From: an uncultured bacterium
GTDB taxonomy: Bacteria > Bacillota > Clostridia > Lachnospirales > Lachnospiraceae
DNA: 64,000 nt
Assembly: GCA_947643595.1 (NCBI GenBank)
Contig: CANRWP010000003.1
Coordinates: 1-64,000 of the forward strand
Direction of reading: 5' to 3'
This document shows, one piece after another, positions 38,389-48,371 of the stretch; position 1 is the stretch's first letter, and every line of letters starts with the position of its first letter. The notes beneath the pieces were generated by a model. That model had not been told where the DNA came from. It ran no database searches and saw nothing but the letters and a program-made list of their open reading frames with translations. The position numbers and the translations under genes were made by a program.

Positions 38389-39285
38389 ATGGAAACTGTA
38401 AGATTATCGGATAAATTGGAACTGACGCGGGTGATCGCGGGATGTATGCGCATGGTGGACGCAGGAAAGAAGGGCGGTGAGCTTCTGCGCTTTGTGCAGG
38501 AATGCATGGAACTCGGCATAAACTGTTTTGACCATGCGCCGGTGTACGGCGGCGGCCTCTGTGAGAAGACGTTTGGAGAGGATGTCATCGCGGCGAATCC
38601 CGGGATCCGTGAGAAGATAAAGATCGTGACGAAGGCGGGTATCGTTGTCCCGGGCACATACGGAAACAGACATATCTATTATGACTCCAGGCAGAGCAGC
38701 CTGCTGGCGGAGATGGAGGCTTCCTTAAAGAGGCTCCACACGGATCATGTGGATCTGCTTTTGATCCACCGCCCCGATATACTGGGGCATCCGGAGGCGG
38801 CGGCGAGGGCGCTGGAAAAGATCGTGCAGGACGGAAAAGCGCTGGAGGTCGGTGTATCTAACTATGAAGTGTCGCAGTTTGAGGCGCTGCAGCATTATCT
38901 TCCGTTCCCGCTTGTCGCAAACCAGGTGGAGCTCTCCGTCAAGACGACGGATCAGCTGTTTAACGGCGTGGTGGACACGGCAATGCGTCTGGATACCGGA
39001 ATCATGGCATGGTCGCCCCTGGGCGGAGGCAGCGTGTTCAAAGGGGAAGATGAGAAGTCGCTGCGTCTCAGAAAGGCGGTCGGGGAGATCGCCGATGCGC
39101 ACGGTACGACGATGGACACGGTCATGTACGCATGGCTGTTCCGCCATCCGGCTAAGATCATGGCGATCACCGGTACGATGAGCAGCGAGCATCTGAAACC
39201 TGCGGTGGAGGCACTGGCACTTGAACTGAGCTATGATGAGTGGTACGGCATTCTGGCGGCATCCAGAGGATTTGATGTGCCGTGA
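38389..39285 (+). CDS. Aldo/keto reductase
   Basis: INCFDHAPVYGGG, HVDLLLIHRPD motifs. Confidence 0.92.
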   Translation: METVRLSDKLELTRVIAGCMRMVDAGKKGGELLRFVQECMELGINCFDHAPVYGGGLCEKTFGEDVIAANPGIREKIKIVTKAGIVVPGTYGNRHIYYDSRQSSLLAEMEASLKRLHTDHVDLLLIHRPDILGHPEAAARALEKIVQDGKALEVGVSNYEVSQFEALQHYLPFPLVANQVELSVKTTDQLFNGVVDTAMRLDTGIMAWSPLGGGSVFKGEDEKSLRLRKAVGEIADAHGTTMDTVMYAWLFRHPAKIMAITGTMSSEHLKPAVEALALELSYDEWYGILAASRGFDVP

Positions 39286-39344
39286 TGCGCAGCGTTTCCG
39301 GCATAGGGAAGAGATAGAATAATGAGAGAAAATTGAGAAAAGGC

Positions 39345-40442
39345 ATGGTACAGAATATGGGCAGAATAAAATATGCTTTGATCGGTTCCGGCTGGAGGGC
39401 GGAATTTTATATTCGCATAGCAAAGATGATACCGGAGCGGTTTGAGCTGACGGCAGTGTTGGTGCGGGATCCCGTGAAAGGGGAGGCGTTCGCCGAAAAG
39501 TTTCAGGTGAAAGTCGTGAATACGCTGGATGAACTGATGGCGGATGAGCCGGCGTTTGTCGTGCTTTCCATAAAGAGAGGAACTGTGACGGACTATCTGC
39601 TGCGTCTGTTTGAGCGAGATATCCCGGTGCTGGCGGAGACGCCGCCCGGGGAGGATATGGAGTCCCTGCGGCGGTTATGGGCCGCGTATGAAAAATATCA
39701 GCCGAAAGTGCAGGTGGCGGAGCAGTATTTTGTGCAGCCTCTGTATGCGGCCTGGTATAAAGCGATAGAGGACGGCATGATCGGGCGGGTGGAAAACATT
39801 TCCCTCTCAGCCCTTCACGGCTATCACGGAATCAGCATGATACGCCGGATGCTGGGGACAGGTTTTCAGAACTGTACCATGTACGGAAAACGCTATCATT
39901 TTGAGGTGACGGAGACATATGGGCGGGAGGGGATGAGTTTTGACGGAGAAAAATTTGTGTGTCCCCGAGATCGCGTGACGTTGGAGTTTGAAAACGGGAC
40001 GGTCGCTTATTTTGATTTTTCCGACCCGGCGCAGTATCATTCTTTTATCCGCACCAGACAGCTGAACATTCAGGGGGTGCGGGGCGAGATAGATGATCTG
40101 ACGATCCGTTACCTGACCCGGGATAATGTACCGGTCACACAGACGTTAAACCGGATCGATCTCGGCGTCTACGGGAACCAGGAGTGGTCCCACTACGCGC
40201 TGATGCTGGGTGAGAGATTCCTCTATAAAACGCCGTTTGTGAATGCGAGACTGAATGACGACGAGATAGCGGTGGCGGATCTGCTTGCGCGGATGGCGGA
40301 CTATGTGGCGGGCGGGGAGGAAGTGTACCCGCTCAGGGATGCGCTGCAGGATATGTATCTGTGTCTGGAGATGGAGAAAGCGATGGCAGCGGAGTATGTG
40401 CCGGTTACAACGGAAACGCAGCCCTGGTGTCCCGCCAATTAA
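39345..40442 (+). CDS. Gfo/Idh/MocA family oxidoreductase
   Basis: N-terminal Rossmann-like KYALIGSGWRAEFYIRIA; AETPPG (variant of the EKP motif region). Confidence 0.85.
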   Translation: MVQNMGRIKYALIGSGWRAEFYIRIAKMIPERFELTAVLVRDPVKGEAFAEKFQVKVVNTLDELMADEPAFVVLSIKRGTVTDYLLRLFERDIPVLAETPPGEDMESLRRLWAAYEKYQPKVQVAEQYFVQPLYAAWYKAIEDGMIGRVENISLSALHGYHGISMIRRMLGTGFQNCTMYGKRYHFEVTETYGREGMSFDGEKFVCPRDRVTLEFENGTVAYFDFSDPAQYHSFIRTRQLNIQGVRGEIDDLTIRYLTRDNVPVTQTLNRIDLGVYGNQEWSHYALMLGERFLYKTPFVNARLNDDEIAVADLLARMADYVAGGEEVYPLRDALQDMYLCLEMEKAMAAEYVPVTTETQPWCPAN

Positions 40443-40452
40443 ATATTGAGAG

Positions 40453-40582
40453 ATTGCGAAATATTTTTATAGATAGACGGAATCGGACAGTACAGATAAA
40501 AACGGGCTCCGATGCAGTGGCAAGTCGCCCTCATTTTATCTGTACTGTCCGATTCCTGTGCATCGAAAAGTGGTTTCGCAAT
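40453..40582. repeat. 130-bp nested inverted-repeat element
   Basis: 23-bp perfect arms GGAATCGGACAGTACAGATAAAA (40479-40501) / TTTTATCTGTACTGTCCGATTCC (40534-40556) inside 9-bp arms ATTGCGAAA (40453-40461) / TTTCGCAAT (40574-40582). Confidence 0.9.
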
Positions 40583-40607
40583 GCTCCGGCAGAATAATGG
40601 TACAGAG

Positions 40608-40644
40608 AGCCTTCATTTTCGCTTGAAATGGAGGCTTTCTTTTT
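40608..40644 (+). terminator. Rho-independent terminator AGCCTTCATTT...AAATGGAGGCT TTCTTTTT
   Basis: Hairpin plus U-tract. Confidence 0.8.
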
Positions 40645-40682
40645 GCTAAAATGAGGAGAATAGAATACAGGGGGAAAGTGAA

Positions 40683-41174
40683 ATGCACATTGTCTTGCAC
40701 CAGCCGGAGATACCGGCGAATACGGGAAATATTGGGAGAACCTGCGTCGCGACGGGCAGCAGTCTGCACCTGATCGAGCCGCTCGGGTTCCGGCTGGATG
40801 AAAAGTCCATCAAACGAGCCGGAATGGACTATTGGGACAGTCTTGATGTGACGAGATATATTAATTATACTGAATTCCGGGAAAAGCATCCCGGCGCCAA
40901 AGTTTGGTTTGCCACCACCAAGGCGAAGAGAGTTTACACGGAAGCGGATTTCGGGATGGACGATTACATTATGTTCGGGAAGGAGAGCGGCGGAATTCCG
41001 GAGGAGATACTGGCGGACAATGAGGAAGCGTGCATCAGGATACCGATGCTTGACGATATTCGTTCCCTGAACCTGTCCAACTCTGTGGCCATCGTGCTGT
41101 ACGAGGCGCTGCGGCAGAATGATTTCGCGGGAATGCGGCGGGAGGGGGAGTTGCACAGGCTGCGGTGGAAGTGA
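40683..41174 (+). CDS. trmL: tRNA (cytidine(34)-2'-O)-methyltransferase
   Basis: SpoU/TrmL motifs: LHQPEIPANTGNIGRTC, FGKESGGIPEEIL, IPMLDDIRSLNLSNSVAIVLYEALRQ. Confidence 0.94.
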   Translation: MHIVLHQPEIPANTGNIGRTCVATGSSLHLIEPLGFRLDEKSIKRAGMDYWDSLDVTRYINYTEFREKHPGAKVWFATTKAKRVYTEADFGMDDYIMFGKESGGIPEEILADNEEACIRIPMLDDIRSLNLSNSVAIVLYEALRQNDFAGMRREGELHRLRWK

Positions 41175-41486
41175 GGAGGGAGAGGATCGCACCTGGATTT
41201 TATGCCTTATGGAGGAAAAATCGGAGCCGTATTGACAGGACGCTGACCAGGTGCTATCATAGGTTCAGTCTTAGTGACAGGAGATGAAACATCATGAGCT
41301 GGAAAAATCGTGTGATTTATCAATTTAAAGGAAACATTTGATTCTTTCAGGCTATCTTTATGCCCTTTTCGGGGTGATTATTCCATTGATAAATAAATTA
41401 ATAACAGCGAAACTGTTTTTGGAGGTATTGGTCAGTCCTATCGTCCGAAATTAAGTTTCCGCAGGCAGAATGATAAGAGGTTTATT

Positions 41487-42680
41487 ATGAATATAGAGAG
41501 ACAGACGGTACGGATGTACCTTTATGAGGCGGCGCTCGCCTTCCGCATGGTGGACGCCGTCTGGGTTATTTTCTTGCTGGAGAGAGGGTTTTCTCTGGCG
41601 CAAGTGGGCATTGCGGAGGGGATCTACCATGTGACAAGTATGATTTTTGAGGTGCCCAGCGGTATGGCGGCGGACCTTTTCGGGAGAAAACGCACGCTCC
41701 AGTTGTCGGGCGTGCTTGGGATCTGCTCGGCTGTTTTTATGACGATTGACGGTTTCAGCGGATTTGTCTACTGCGGCATGATCTTTTCCGCGCTGAGCCT
41801 GAATATGGCGTCCGGGACGGAGGAGGCGTTAGTCTATGACAGCCTGCTGGAGGCGGGGTGCGAGGCGCGCTACAAGAAGGTGTGGGCGAATTTCAGCATG
41901 ATCGCCAGAGTATCGAGCACGTTTTCCTGCGCCCTCAGTCCGGTGGCGATCCTGATTGGATATCGGTATACTTATTATATCATGGCGGGCTTATATCTGT
42001 TCACGATCCTCTGTGTGTCAGGGGTAAGGGAACCGCAGGTGACACAGAAGCAGAGGATGCGGAGAAATCAAATAGGAAGCGAGATCGGCCGGCGCTGGAG
42101 GCAGCACATCAGGGAGACGGGCGCTTTCCTGAGAAACAATCCGAGGACCATGTGCAAACTGCTGGCAAATGCAGCACTGGCCTGCCCCTGTTATCTGATC
42201 ATGATGTATCTGCAGGAGCATCTCGTAGATTGCGGCTGGCCGAAAAGTCTGATCGGTATTCCGATGCTTATGATCCCTCTGGCGGGAGCCGTCGGGACAA
42301 GGATCGCCGCGGGAAACGAGAAAGAGCTGGCGAAAGCACTGCTTGTCTGCGGCGTGATAAGCGGTATCGGGACCTGCCTTGTGGGGAACCGTATGCTTGT
42401 CGTCGCGCTGTTCGGAGCGTGTCTTGCGCGTGTCTGTGAAGGATTTTCTGAGATCAGGGTCAGCGAAAATGTGAACAGAGATTTTACCAGCGATCACAGG
42501 GCTACTTTGGTCAGCGTGGACAGTATGCTCTACTCCGTGCTGATGGTGGCGGCGAGCCCGGCGACGGGCGTTCTGGGGGATCGCTATGGTGTGAATGTGA
42601 CGTTTTATCTGCTGGGAGGGATTTTACTTCTGGCGACGGTGATCGCGGGAGGCGTGTGGAACCGCAGACGGGCGCAATAA
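41487..42680 (+). CDS. MFS transporter
   Basis: 12-TM-like; EVPSGMAADLFGRKRTL loop 2-3 motif. Confidence 0.9.
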   Translation: MNIERQTVRMYLYEAALAFRMVDAVWVIFLLERGFSLAQVGIAEGIYHVTSMIFEVPSGMAADLFGRKRTLQLSGVLGICSAVFMTIDGFSGFVYCGMIFSALSLNMASGTEEALVYDSLLEAGCEARYKKVWANFSMIARVSSTFSCALSPVAILIGYRYTYYIMAGLYLFTILCVSGVREPQVTQKQRMRRNQIGSEIGRRWRQHIRETGAFLRNNPRTMCKLLANAALACPCYLIMMYLQEHLVDCGWPKSLIGIPMLMIPLAGAVGTRIAAGNEKELAKALLVCGVISGIGTCLVGNRMLVVALFGACLARVCEGFSEIRVSENVNRDFTSDHRATLVSVDSMLYSVLMVAASPATGVLGDRYGVNVTFYLLGGILLLATVIAGGVWNRRRAQ

Positions 42681-42753
42681 TTTCATGGAAAATTTTCCGG
42701 AAATGTGGTAAAACATTCTTATCGGAAAATAAACGAAAGAAATGGAGAAAAAC

Positions 42754-43647
42754 ATGATTCAGACAGCAGGAATAGTGGGATTGGGCGCTCTGGGAATCTT
42801 ATTCGGACAGAAATTGTCGGAGGCGCTGGGCAGGGAGAATGTCTATGTGTTTGCCGACAGAGAGCGTGCCGAGCGGTACGGAAAAAAGGGCGTGTACGCC
42901 AACGGGAAGCGCTGTGAGTTTACCTATGTGGAGGCGAAGGATGCGCCGACGGTGGATCTTCTGATTTATGCCACAAAATATTACAGTCTGGAGGAGGCGG
43001 TCAAAAGTACGGCAGGCGCCTGCGGAAAAGATACGATCGTCATTTCCCTGTTGAATGGAGTGAGCTCGGAGGGACTGATCGAGGAGCTTCTGCATCCTGC
43101 GCATCTGCTCTACTGCGTGGCGCAGGGGATGGATGCCACCAGGGAGGGAAGCCGTCTCACCTATTCCAAAGCTGGATGCCTTGTGTTTGGGGAGAAAGAT
43201 AACAGATATAGTGGGAGCGTAAAGGATCTGGAAGAGTTGTGCGGCAGGGCGGGGATCGCCTGTGAAGTGCCGGATGACATCCTGCATAAGCAGTGGAGCA
43301 AGTGGATGCTGAATGTGGGGGCGAACCAGACCTGTGCGGCCTATGCCACGGGATACCGGGGTATACAGAGAGGAGGAGATCGCCGGGAAGCGTTTCTTGC
43401 GGCGATGCGGGAGGCAATGGCGGTGGCGAACGCGGAGGGGATCGCTCTGACGGAGCGGGAGCTGCAGGACTGGACAGACCTCATCGATACGCTCTCACCG
43501 GCCGGGGAGCCCTCTATGCGGCAGGATACGAAGGCGGGGCGAAAGACCGAGGTGGATCTTTTCAGCACGCTGGTGTGTGAACTGGGGAGGAAGCATGGAA
43601 TCCCGACGCCCCAGAATGATATCTTCCAGCGAATGCTGCGAGATTAA
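42754..43647 (+). CDS. 2-dehydropantoate 2-reductase (ketopantoate reductase/ApbA family)
   Basis: AGIVGLGALGILFG Rossmann, LLNGVSSEGLIEELLH, KWMLNVGANQTCA. Confidence 0.9.
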   Translation: MIQTAGIVGLGALGILFGQKLSEALGRENVYVFADRERAERYGKKGVYANGKRCEFTYVEAKDAPTVDLLIYATKYYSLEEAVKSTAGACGKDTIVISLLNGVSSEGLIEELLHPAHLLYCVAQGMDATREGSRLTYSKAGCLVFGEKDNRYSGSVKDLEELCGRAGIACEVPDDILHKQWSKWMLNVGANQTCAAYATGYRGIQRGGDRREAFLAAMREAMAVANAEGIALTERELQDWTDLIDTLSPAGEPSMRQDTKAGRKTEVDLFSTLVCELGRKHGIPTPQNDIFQRMLRD

Positions 43648-43665
43648 GAGGAATACCTGTAACGG

Positions 43666-45084
43666 TTACTCCTCCTCGTCCGCCACGGGCAGCGAAAAGA
43701 TAAATTCCGTGCCGACGCCGACGGTGCTGATCACATTGATGTGTTCGCCGTGAGCCATAATGATCTCCTTTGTGATGGAAAGGCCGAGACCGGTACCCTT
43801 TTTGTCCTTGCCGCGGGAGAGATCGGATTTGTAAAAGCGATCCCAGATCAGTTTCAAATCTTCTTTGGGGATACCGATGCCTCTGTCCTTGATCGATACA
43901 AAGACTTTATTTTTCTTTTCGGTGGTCTCTATCTTGATCATGGAATCCTGAGGGCTGAATTTGATGGCATTGTCCAGAAGGTTGTAGAGAACCTGCTGGA
44001 TCTTGCCCATGTCGGCTTCCACCGGCATGGCATCGCCGGTCAATACCAGCTCGATAGCCACAGACTTATCTTTGCAGACACCCTCAAAGGTGGCGGCAGT
44101 ATTTCGTATGGTGCCATTCAGATCGAAGACAGATTTTTCCAGGTAGACGCCTTTTGTGTTCAGATTGTTCAACGTCAGCAGGGAGTCCGTCAGCTTTTTC
44201 AGGCGGTCCGTTTCATTCAGGACGATATTCAGATATTTTTCATAGAGTTCGGGGGGAACCGTACCATCGATCATGGCGTCCAGATAACCCCGGATGGAAG
44301 TCAGGGGCGAGCGAAAATCGTGAGAGACGTTTGCCACGAACTTTTTCTGGTTGTCCTCCGCGCGGGCGATCTCGCTCGCCATATAGTTTAAGGAGGCGGC
44401 GAGATATCCCATCTCATCCGCGCTCTCCACAGTAAATTCATAGTGCATATTGCCGGAGGCGTACTGCTCCGTGGCGGAAATAATCTTTTTTAGCGGAACA
44501 TAGACGATCTCCGTGAAAAAGATCAGAATGATCAGCGATAAAACAAAGAGGATGATCAGCATGATATAGGAGATATTTAAGAAGCTGTAGGCCTCCTGCC
44601 GGATGGCGGACATGGACATATGGATGACAACATAGCCCTGTACTCTGTAGTTGTAGGTGATGGGAGCGAAGACGCTGAGCATGTCCTCCTGAAAATAACC
44701 GAAAAATGTACCCTCCGTGTAATAGGAACCGGCAGTTGCCGTGGAGTCAAAGTTTTCGATGACGATCTCTTTTTCGATATCCAGGGGGGTGGAGGAGTCG
44801 AGCACCATACGCCCGGATGGGTTGATGATCCAGATCGTGCTGTTCATATAGACGGCCAGGGCATCGATCTGATTTTTTACCGTGTCCAGCGAAGTGCGAT
44901 TGCTGTAGAGGTCTGACGCGTAGGTATTGGCGATCTGGATCGCTTCCTTGTACAGGGATTCCGCATGATTCTTTTTAATATGATCGAGAGTCATATTGGA
45001 GACAAAGGTGGCCACAACGACAAAGCCGAAGAAGCCGAAGATCAGATAAGCCAATATGAATTTCAGATAGAGAGTCTTTCTCAT
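43666..45084 (-). CDS. Sensor histidine kinase (HAMP, HisKA, HATPase)
   Basis: FVANVSHDFRSPLTSIRGYLDAM; GTGLGLSITKEIIMAHG. Confidence 0.94.
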   Translation of the reverse strand: MRKTLYLKFILAYLIFGFFGFVVVATFVSNMTLDHIKKNHAESLYKEAIQIANTYASDLYSNRTSLDTVKNQIDALAVYMNSTIWIINPSGRMVLDSSTPLDIEKEIVIENFDSTATAGSYYTEGTFFGYFQEDMLSVFAPITYNYRVQGYVVIHMSMSAIRQEAYSFLNISYIMLIILFVLSLIILIFFTEIVYVPLKKIISATEQYASGNMHYEFTVESADEMGYLAASLNYMASEIARAEDNQKKFVANVSHDFRSPLTSIRGYLDAMIDGTVPPELYEKYLNIVLNETDRLKKLTDSLLTLNNLNTKGVYLEKSVFDLNGTIRNTAATFEGVCKDKSVAIELVLTGDAMPVEADMGKIQQVLYNLLDNAIKFSPQDSMIKIETTEKKNKVFVSIKDRGIGIPKEDLKLIWDRFYKSDLSRGKDKKGTGLGLSITKEIIMAHGEHINVISTVGVGTEFIFSLPVADEEE

Positions 45085-45128
45085 ACTCCGGTCTCCTCAG
45101 CCGTTTATTATACTCAAAAATATATTTG

Positions 45129-45830
45129 TCATGCCTTGACTTCAAATTTATATCCGATGCCCCAGATCGTAGCAAGTTTCCAACTCTCATGGTCATTGAT
45201 CTTCTCCCGGAGGCGCTTAATATGCACGTCCACGGTTCTTGTGTCGCCGATATACTCATAGCCCCAGATCTGATCCAAAAGCTGTTCCCTTGTGAAGACG
45301 TGGTTCGGGGAGGAGGCAAGAAAATATAAAAGTTCCAGCTCCTTCGGCGGCATCTCCACGGGATGCCCCTTATAGAGAACGGAATAGTTGGTCTGGTTCA
45401 CCACAAGGTCGGGATATTCCACGCACTTGATGTCAGGGTCGGGAGGCGCCTGTATGGCAGGTTTATATCTGCGGAGAACCGCTTTGACTCTCGCCACAAG
45501 TTCCTTGGAGTCAAAAGGTTTTTCCATGTAGTCGTCCGCGCCCATCTCAAGGCCGAGCACCTTGTCAAAAATTTCGCCCTTCGCGGAGAGCATGATAATG
45601 GGCAGAGCTGATTTCGCGCGGATTTCCCGGCAGACCTGGTAGCCGTCGATGCCCGGCAGCATCAGATCTAACAGCATCAGGTTTGGCCGAAAACTCTCCA
45701 CGGCAGTCAGGGCTGATTCACCGTCGCCTACGATCATAGTCTCAAAGCATTCCTTGGTCAGATACAGTGAGATCAGTTCAGCGATATTGCTGTCGTCATC
45801 TACGATTAAAATTTTTTGTTTAGCGGCCAT
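45129..45830 (-). CDS. OmpR/PhoB-family response regulator
   Basis: KILIVDDDSNIAELISLYL, LMLPGIDGYQVCREIR; winged-helix C-terminus. Confidence 0.95.
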   Translation of the reverse strand: MAAKQKILIVDDDSNIAELISLYLTKECFETMIVGDGESALTAVESFRPNLMLLDLMLPGIDGYQVCREIRAKSALPIIMLSAKGEIFDKVLGLEMGADDYMEKPFDSKELVARVKAVLRRYKPAIQAPPDPDIKCVEYPDLVVNQTNYSVLYKGHPVEMPPKELELLYFLASSPNHVFTREQLLDQIWGYEYIGDTRTVDVHIKRLREKINDHESWKLATIWGIGYKFEVKA

Positions 45831-45857
45831 GTTGTTCTCCTCTTTTTTGGCTGTCAA

Positions 45858-48248
45858 TCATTTTTTAAAAGTTGCAATTGTGACACCGGCGTCACCTTCT
45901 CCGAATTCTCCGAGCCGGAAACTCTCCACATAACGGACCCGTCTCAGATGCTGCTGCACGGCGTTCCGGAGAGCGCCTGTCCCCTTTCCGTGGACAATGC
46001 GGACACTGGGCAGATGGGCGAGGTAGGCGTCGTCGAGATACTTGTCGAGCTGAGACAGAGCCTCGTCTGTCGTCATGCCCAGCAGGTTGATCTCCGTGGA
46101 GACAGAGAGGGATTTGCTCATCTTCATCTTGCCGGTGCTCGTTTTTCCTACTCTCAGATTTGCCGGACCGGTCACATCGTTCTCCTGGAGCAGGATCAGG
46201 TCGCTTATATTTGCCTGGGTGCGGATGATACCGCACTGTATGAACAGGTTGCCCTTGTGGTCCGGCAGAGAGTTTACGGTTCCACTCAGTCCCATGGAGA
46301 GGATTTTGACGGAGTCTCCGAGTTTTAAGTCGGAGGCTTTCAACCCTTTGGCGTTCCGGGGCTTTGGCGCGGCCTTGATGGAGAGCCTGTCGTTTTTGTC
46401 ATCGATCTGCTTTCTCAGTTTCTGGCGGGATGCCTCCAGCTCCTTCATGGAGGCGCCGGGACCGGCTTTCTGGAAAGCGCGTATCGTTTCGTCCGCGGTA
46501 TCCTTGGCCTCCTGCAGGATATCCCTTGCCTGGGCATGGGCCTCCTGTAATATTTTTTCTCTGGAAGCGTTCAGCTTTTCCTGTTTAGCCTCCAGTTGAT
46601 TTTTGAGTTTTTCAATCTCTTCTCTGTAGGAACGGATCTCTTCCTCCTCTTTTTCGATGGTAACTTTACTGTTCTCCAGATCCGCGATCAGATCCTCAAA
46701 ACTTTCTTTCTCCTCGCTGATCTGCAGGCGGGCCGTATCGATGATATGCTCCGGCAGTCCGAGCCTGCGTGAGATGGCGAAAGCATTGCTCTTGCCGGGA
46801 ATGCCGATCAACAGGCGGTAGGTGGGGCGCAGTGTCTCCACATTGAACTCGCAGCAGGCGTTCTCCACAAAGTCGGTGGACAGCGCGTACACCTTCAGCT
46901 CGCTGTAATGGGTCGTCGCCATCGTGCGGATCCTCCTGTCGTGGAGGTAATTCAGGATGGCGATGGCAAGGGCCGCTCCCTCCGTGGGATCCGTTCCGGC
47001 ACCCAGTTCGTCAAAAAGACACAGAGAATGCTCCTGTGCATTTTTTAAGATCTGCACAATATTTGTCATGTGAGACGAAAAGGTGGAGAGACTCTGCTCA
47101 ATGCTCTGCTCATCGCCGATATCGGCGTATACCTCCCGAAAGATGGAAAGTTCCGAGCGGTCCAGGGCGGGAATCTGAAGCCCTGCCTGTCCCATCAGGG
47201 TGAGGAGCCCCACAGTTTTCAGGGAGACCGTTTTTCCGCCGGTATTGGGTCCTGTGATCACAAGCAGATCAAAATCTTTACCCAGATGGATATCGATGGG
47301 AACCACTGTCTTTTTGTCGATCAGAGGATGGCGGCCTTTTCGGATACGGATACGGTAGTCGTCGTTAAAGACCGGACGGGAACCGTTCATGTCAAGGGCC
47401 AGGGAGCCCTTCGCAAAAATGAAATCAAGCAGCGTCATCAGCCGGCAGTTTTCCATAATTTCGGAGCTGTGTTCGGCGGTCCGGGCGCTGAGATTTGCCA
47501 GGATCACCTCGATCTCGTCCTTCTCCTCGGCGTCCAGTTCTTTGAGCCTGTTGTTTAATGCCACAACGGCGGCCGGCTCAATAAAGAAGGTGGAGCCGGT
47601 GGAGGACTGATCATGCACCATACCGGGGACCAGCATTTTATACTCGGCCTTCACGGGGAGACAATAGCGGTTACTGCGCTGTGTGATGACCGCATCCTGC
47701 AGATAAGTGCGGCAGGAACCGTTTACCATGGACAAAAGCTGGCTGTGAATTTTATCTCCGGTGGAAGTCTTCTCGCGCCGGATCCTCTTCAGGTTGCTGC
47801 TGGCATCGTCCGCGATCTCCTCCTCGGATAAAATACAGCGCCGGATCTCGGAGGAGAGGGGGGAGAAGGGTTCCAGTGCGTCAAAATAAGAGGTGAGCGA
47901 ATCGCTGTCTGTATCCGATGAACTTTTTGCTCCGTAATTTTTTACCCTCGCCGTATTTTCCAGAAGCATGGCGATCTTTAGCAGCTCCGAGATGGAGAGG
48001 GTACTGCCCACCTCCAGACTTTTCAGGGAGAAGCCCAGATCTTTGTTGCTGCCAAAATTTGTGGAGCCGTGGCGAAGGACACGCCCCACGGCGTCCTCGG
48101 TCTCCTGCTGGGTCTGTTCGATGTTTGCGCGCACGACGGAAGGACGCAGGGCGCGGCACATAATACGCCCGGGTTCCGAGGTGGCGCGCTCAGTCAACAG
48201 CTCTATGATCTTATGAAATTCCAATACTTTCAGTGATTTGTCGTTCAT
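45858..48248 (-). CDS. mutS2: Endonuclease MutS2
   Basis: ITGPNTGGKTVSLKTVGLL, DELGAGTDPTEGAALA, C-terminal Smr domain (VRIVHGKGTGALRNAVQQHL). Confidence 0.95.
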   Translation of the reverse strand: MNDKSLKVLEFHKIIELLTERATSEPGRIMCRALRPSVVRANIEQTQQETEDAVGRVLRHGSTNFGSNKDLGFSLKSLEVGSTLSISELLKIAMLLENTARVKNYGAKSSSDTDSDSLTSYFDALEPFSPLSSEIRRCILSEEEIADDASSNLKRIRREKTSTGDKIHSQLLSMVNGSCRTYLQDAVITQRSNRYCLPVKAEYKMLVPGMVHDQSSTGSTFFIEPAAVVALNNRLKELDAEEKDEIEVILANLSARTAEHSSEIMENCRLMTLLDFIFAKGSLALDMNGSRPVFNDDYRIRIRKGRHPLIDKKTVVPIDIHLGKDFDLLVITGPNTGGKTVSLKTVGLLTLMGQAGLQIPALDRSELSIFREVYADIGDEQSIEQSLSTFSSHMTNIVQILKNAQEHSLCLFDELGAGTDPTEGAALAIAILNYLHDRRIRTMATTHYSELKVYALSTDFVENACCEFNVETLRPTYRLLIGIPGKSNAFAISRRLGLPEHIIDTARLQISEEKESFEDLIADLENSKVTIEKEEEEIRSYREEIEKLKNQLEAKQEKLNASREKILQEAHAQARDILQEAKDTADETIRAFQKAGPGASMKELEASRQKLRKQIDDKNDRLSIKAAPKPRNAKGLKASDLKLGDSVKILSMGLSGTVNSLPDHKGNLFIQCGIIRTQANISDLILLQENDVTGPANLRVGKTSTGKMKMSKSLSVSTEINLLGMTTDEALSQLDKYLDDAYLAHLPSVRIVHGKGTGALRNAVQQHLRRVRYVESFRLGEFGEGDAGVTIATFKK

Positions 48249-48371
48249 GATAAATACCTCGTTCCATTGATTATAGCATATCGGACAAGTTTGTGGGAAA
48301 AACTTTACAGGATTTTGGGAATCGACTATACTAAGATTTGAAATAATACCTTTGAAACGGGAGGAATTTGG

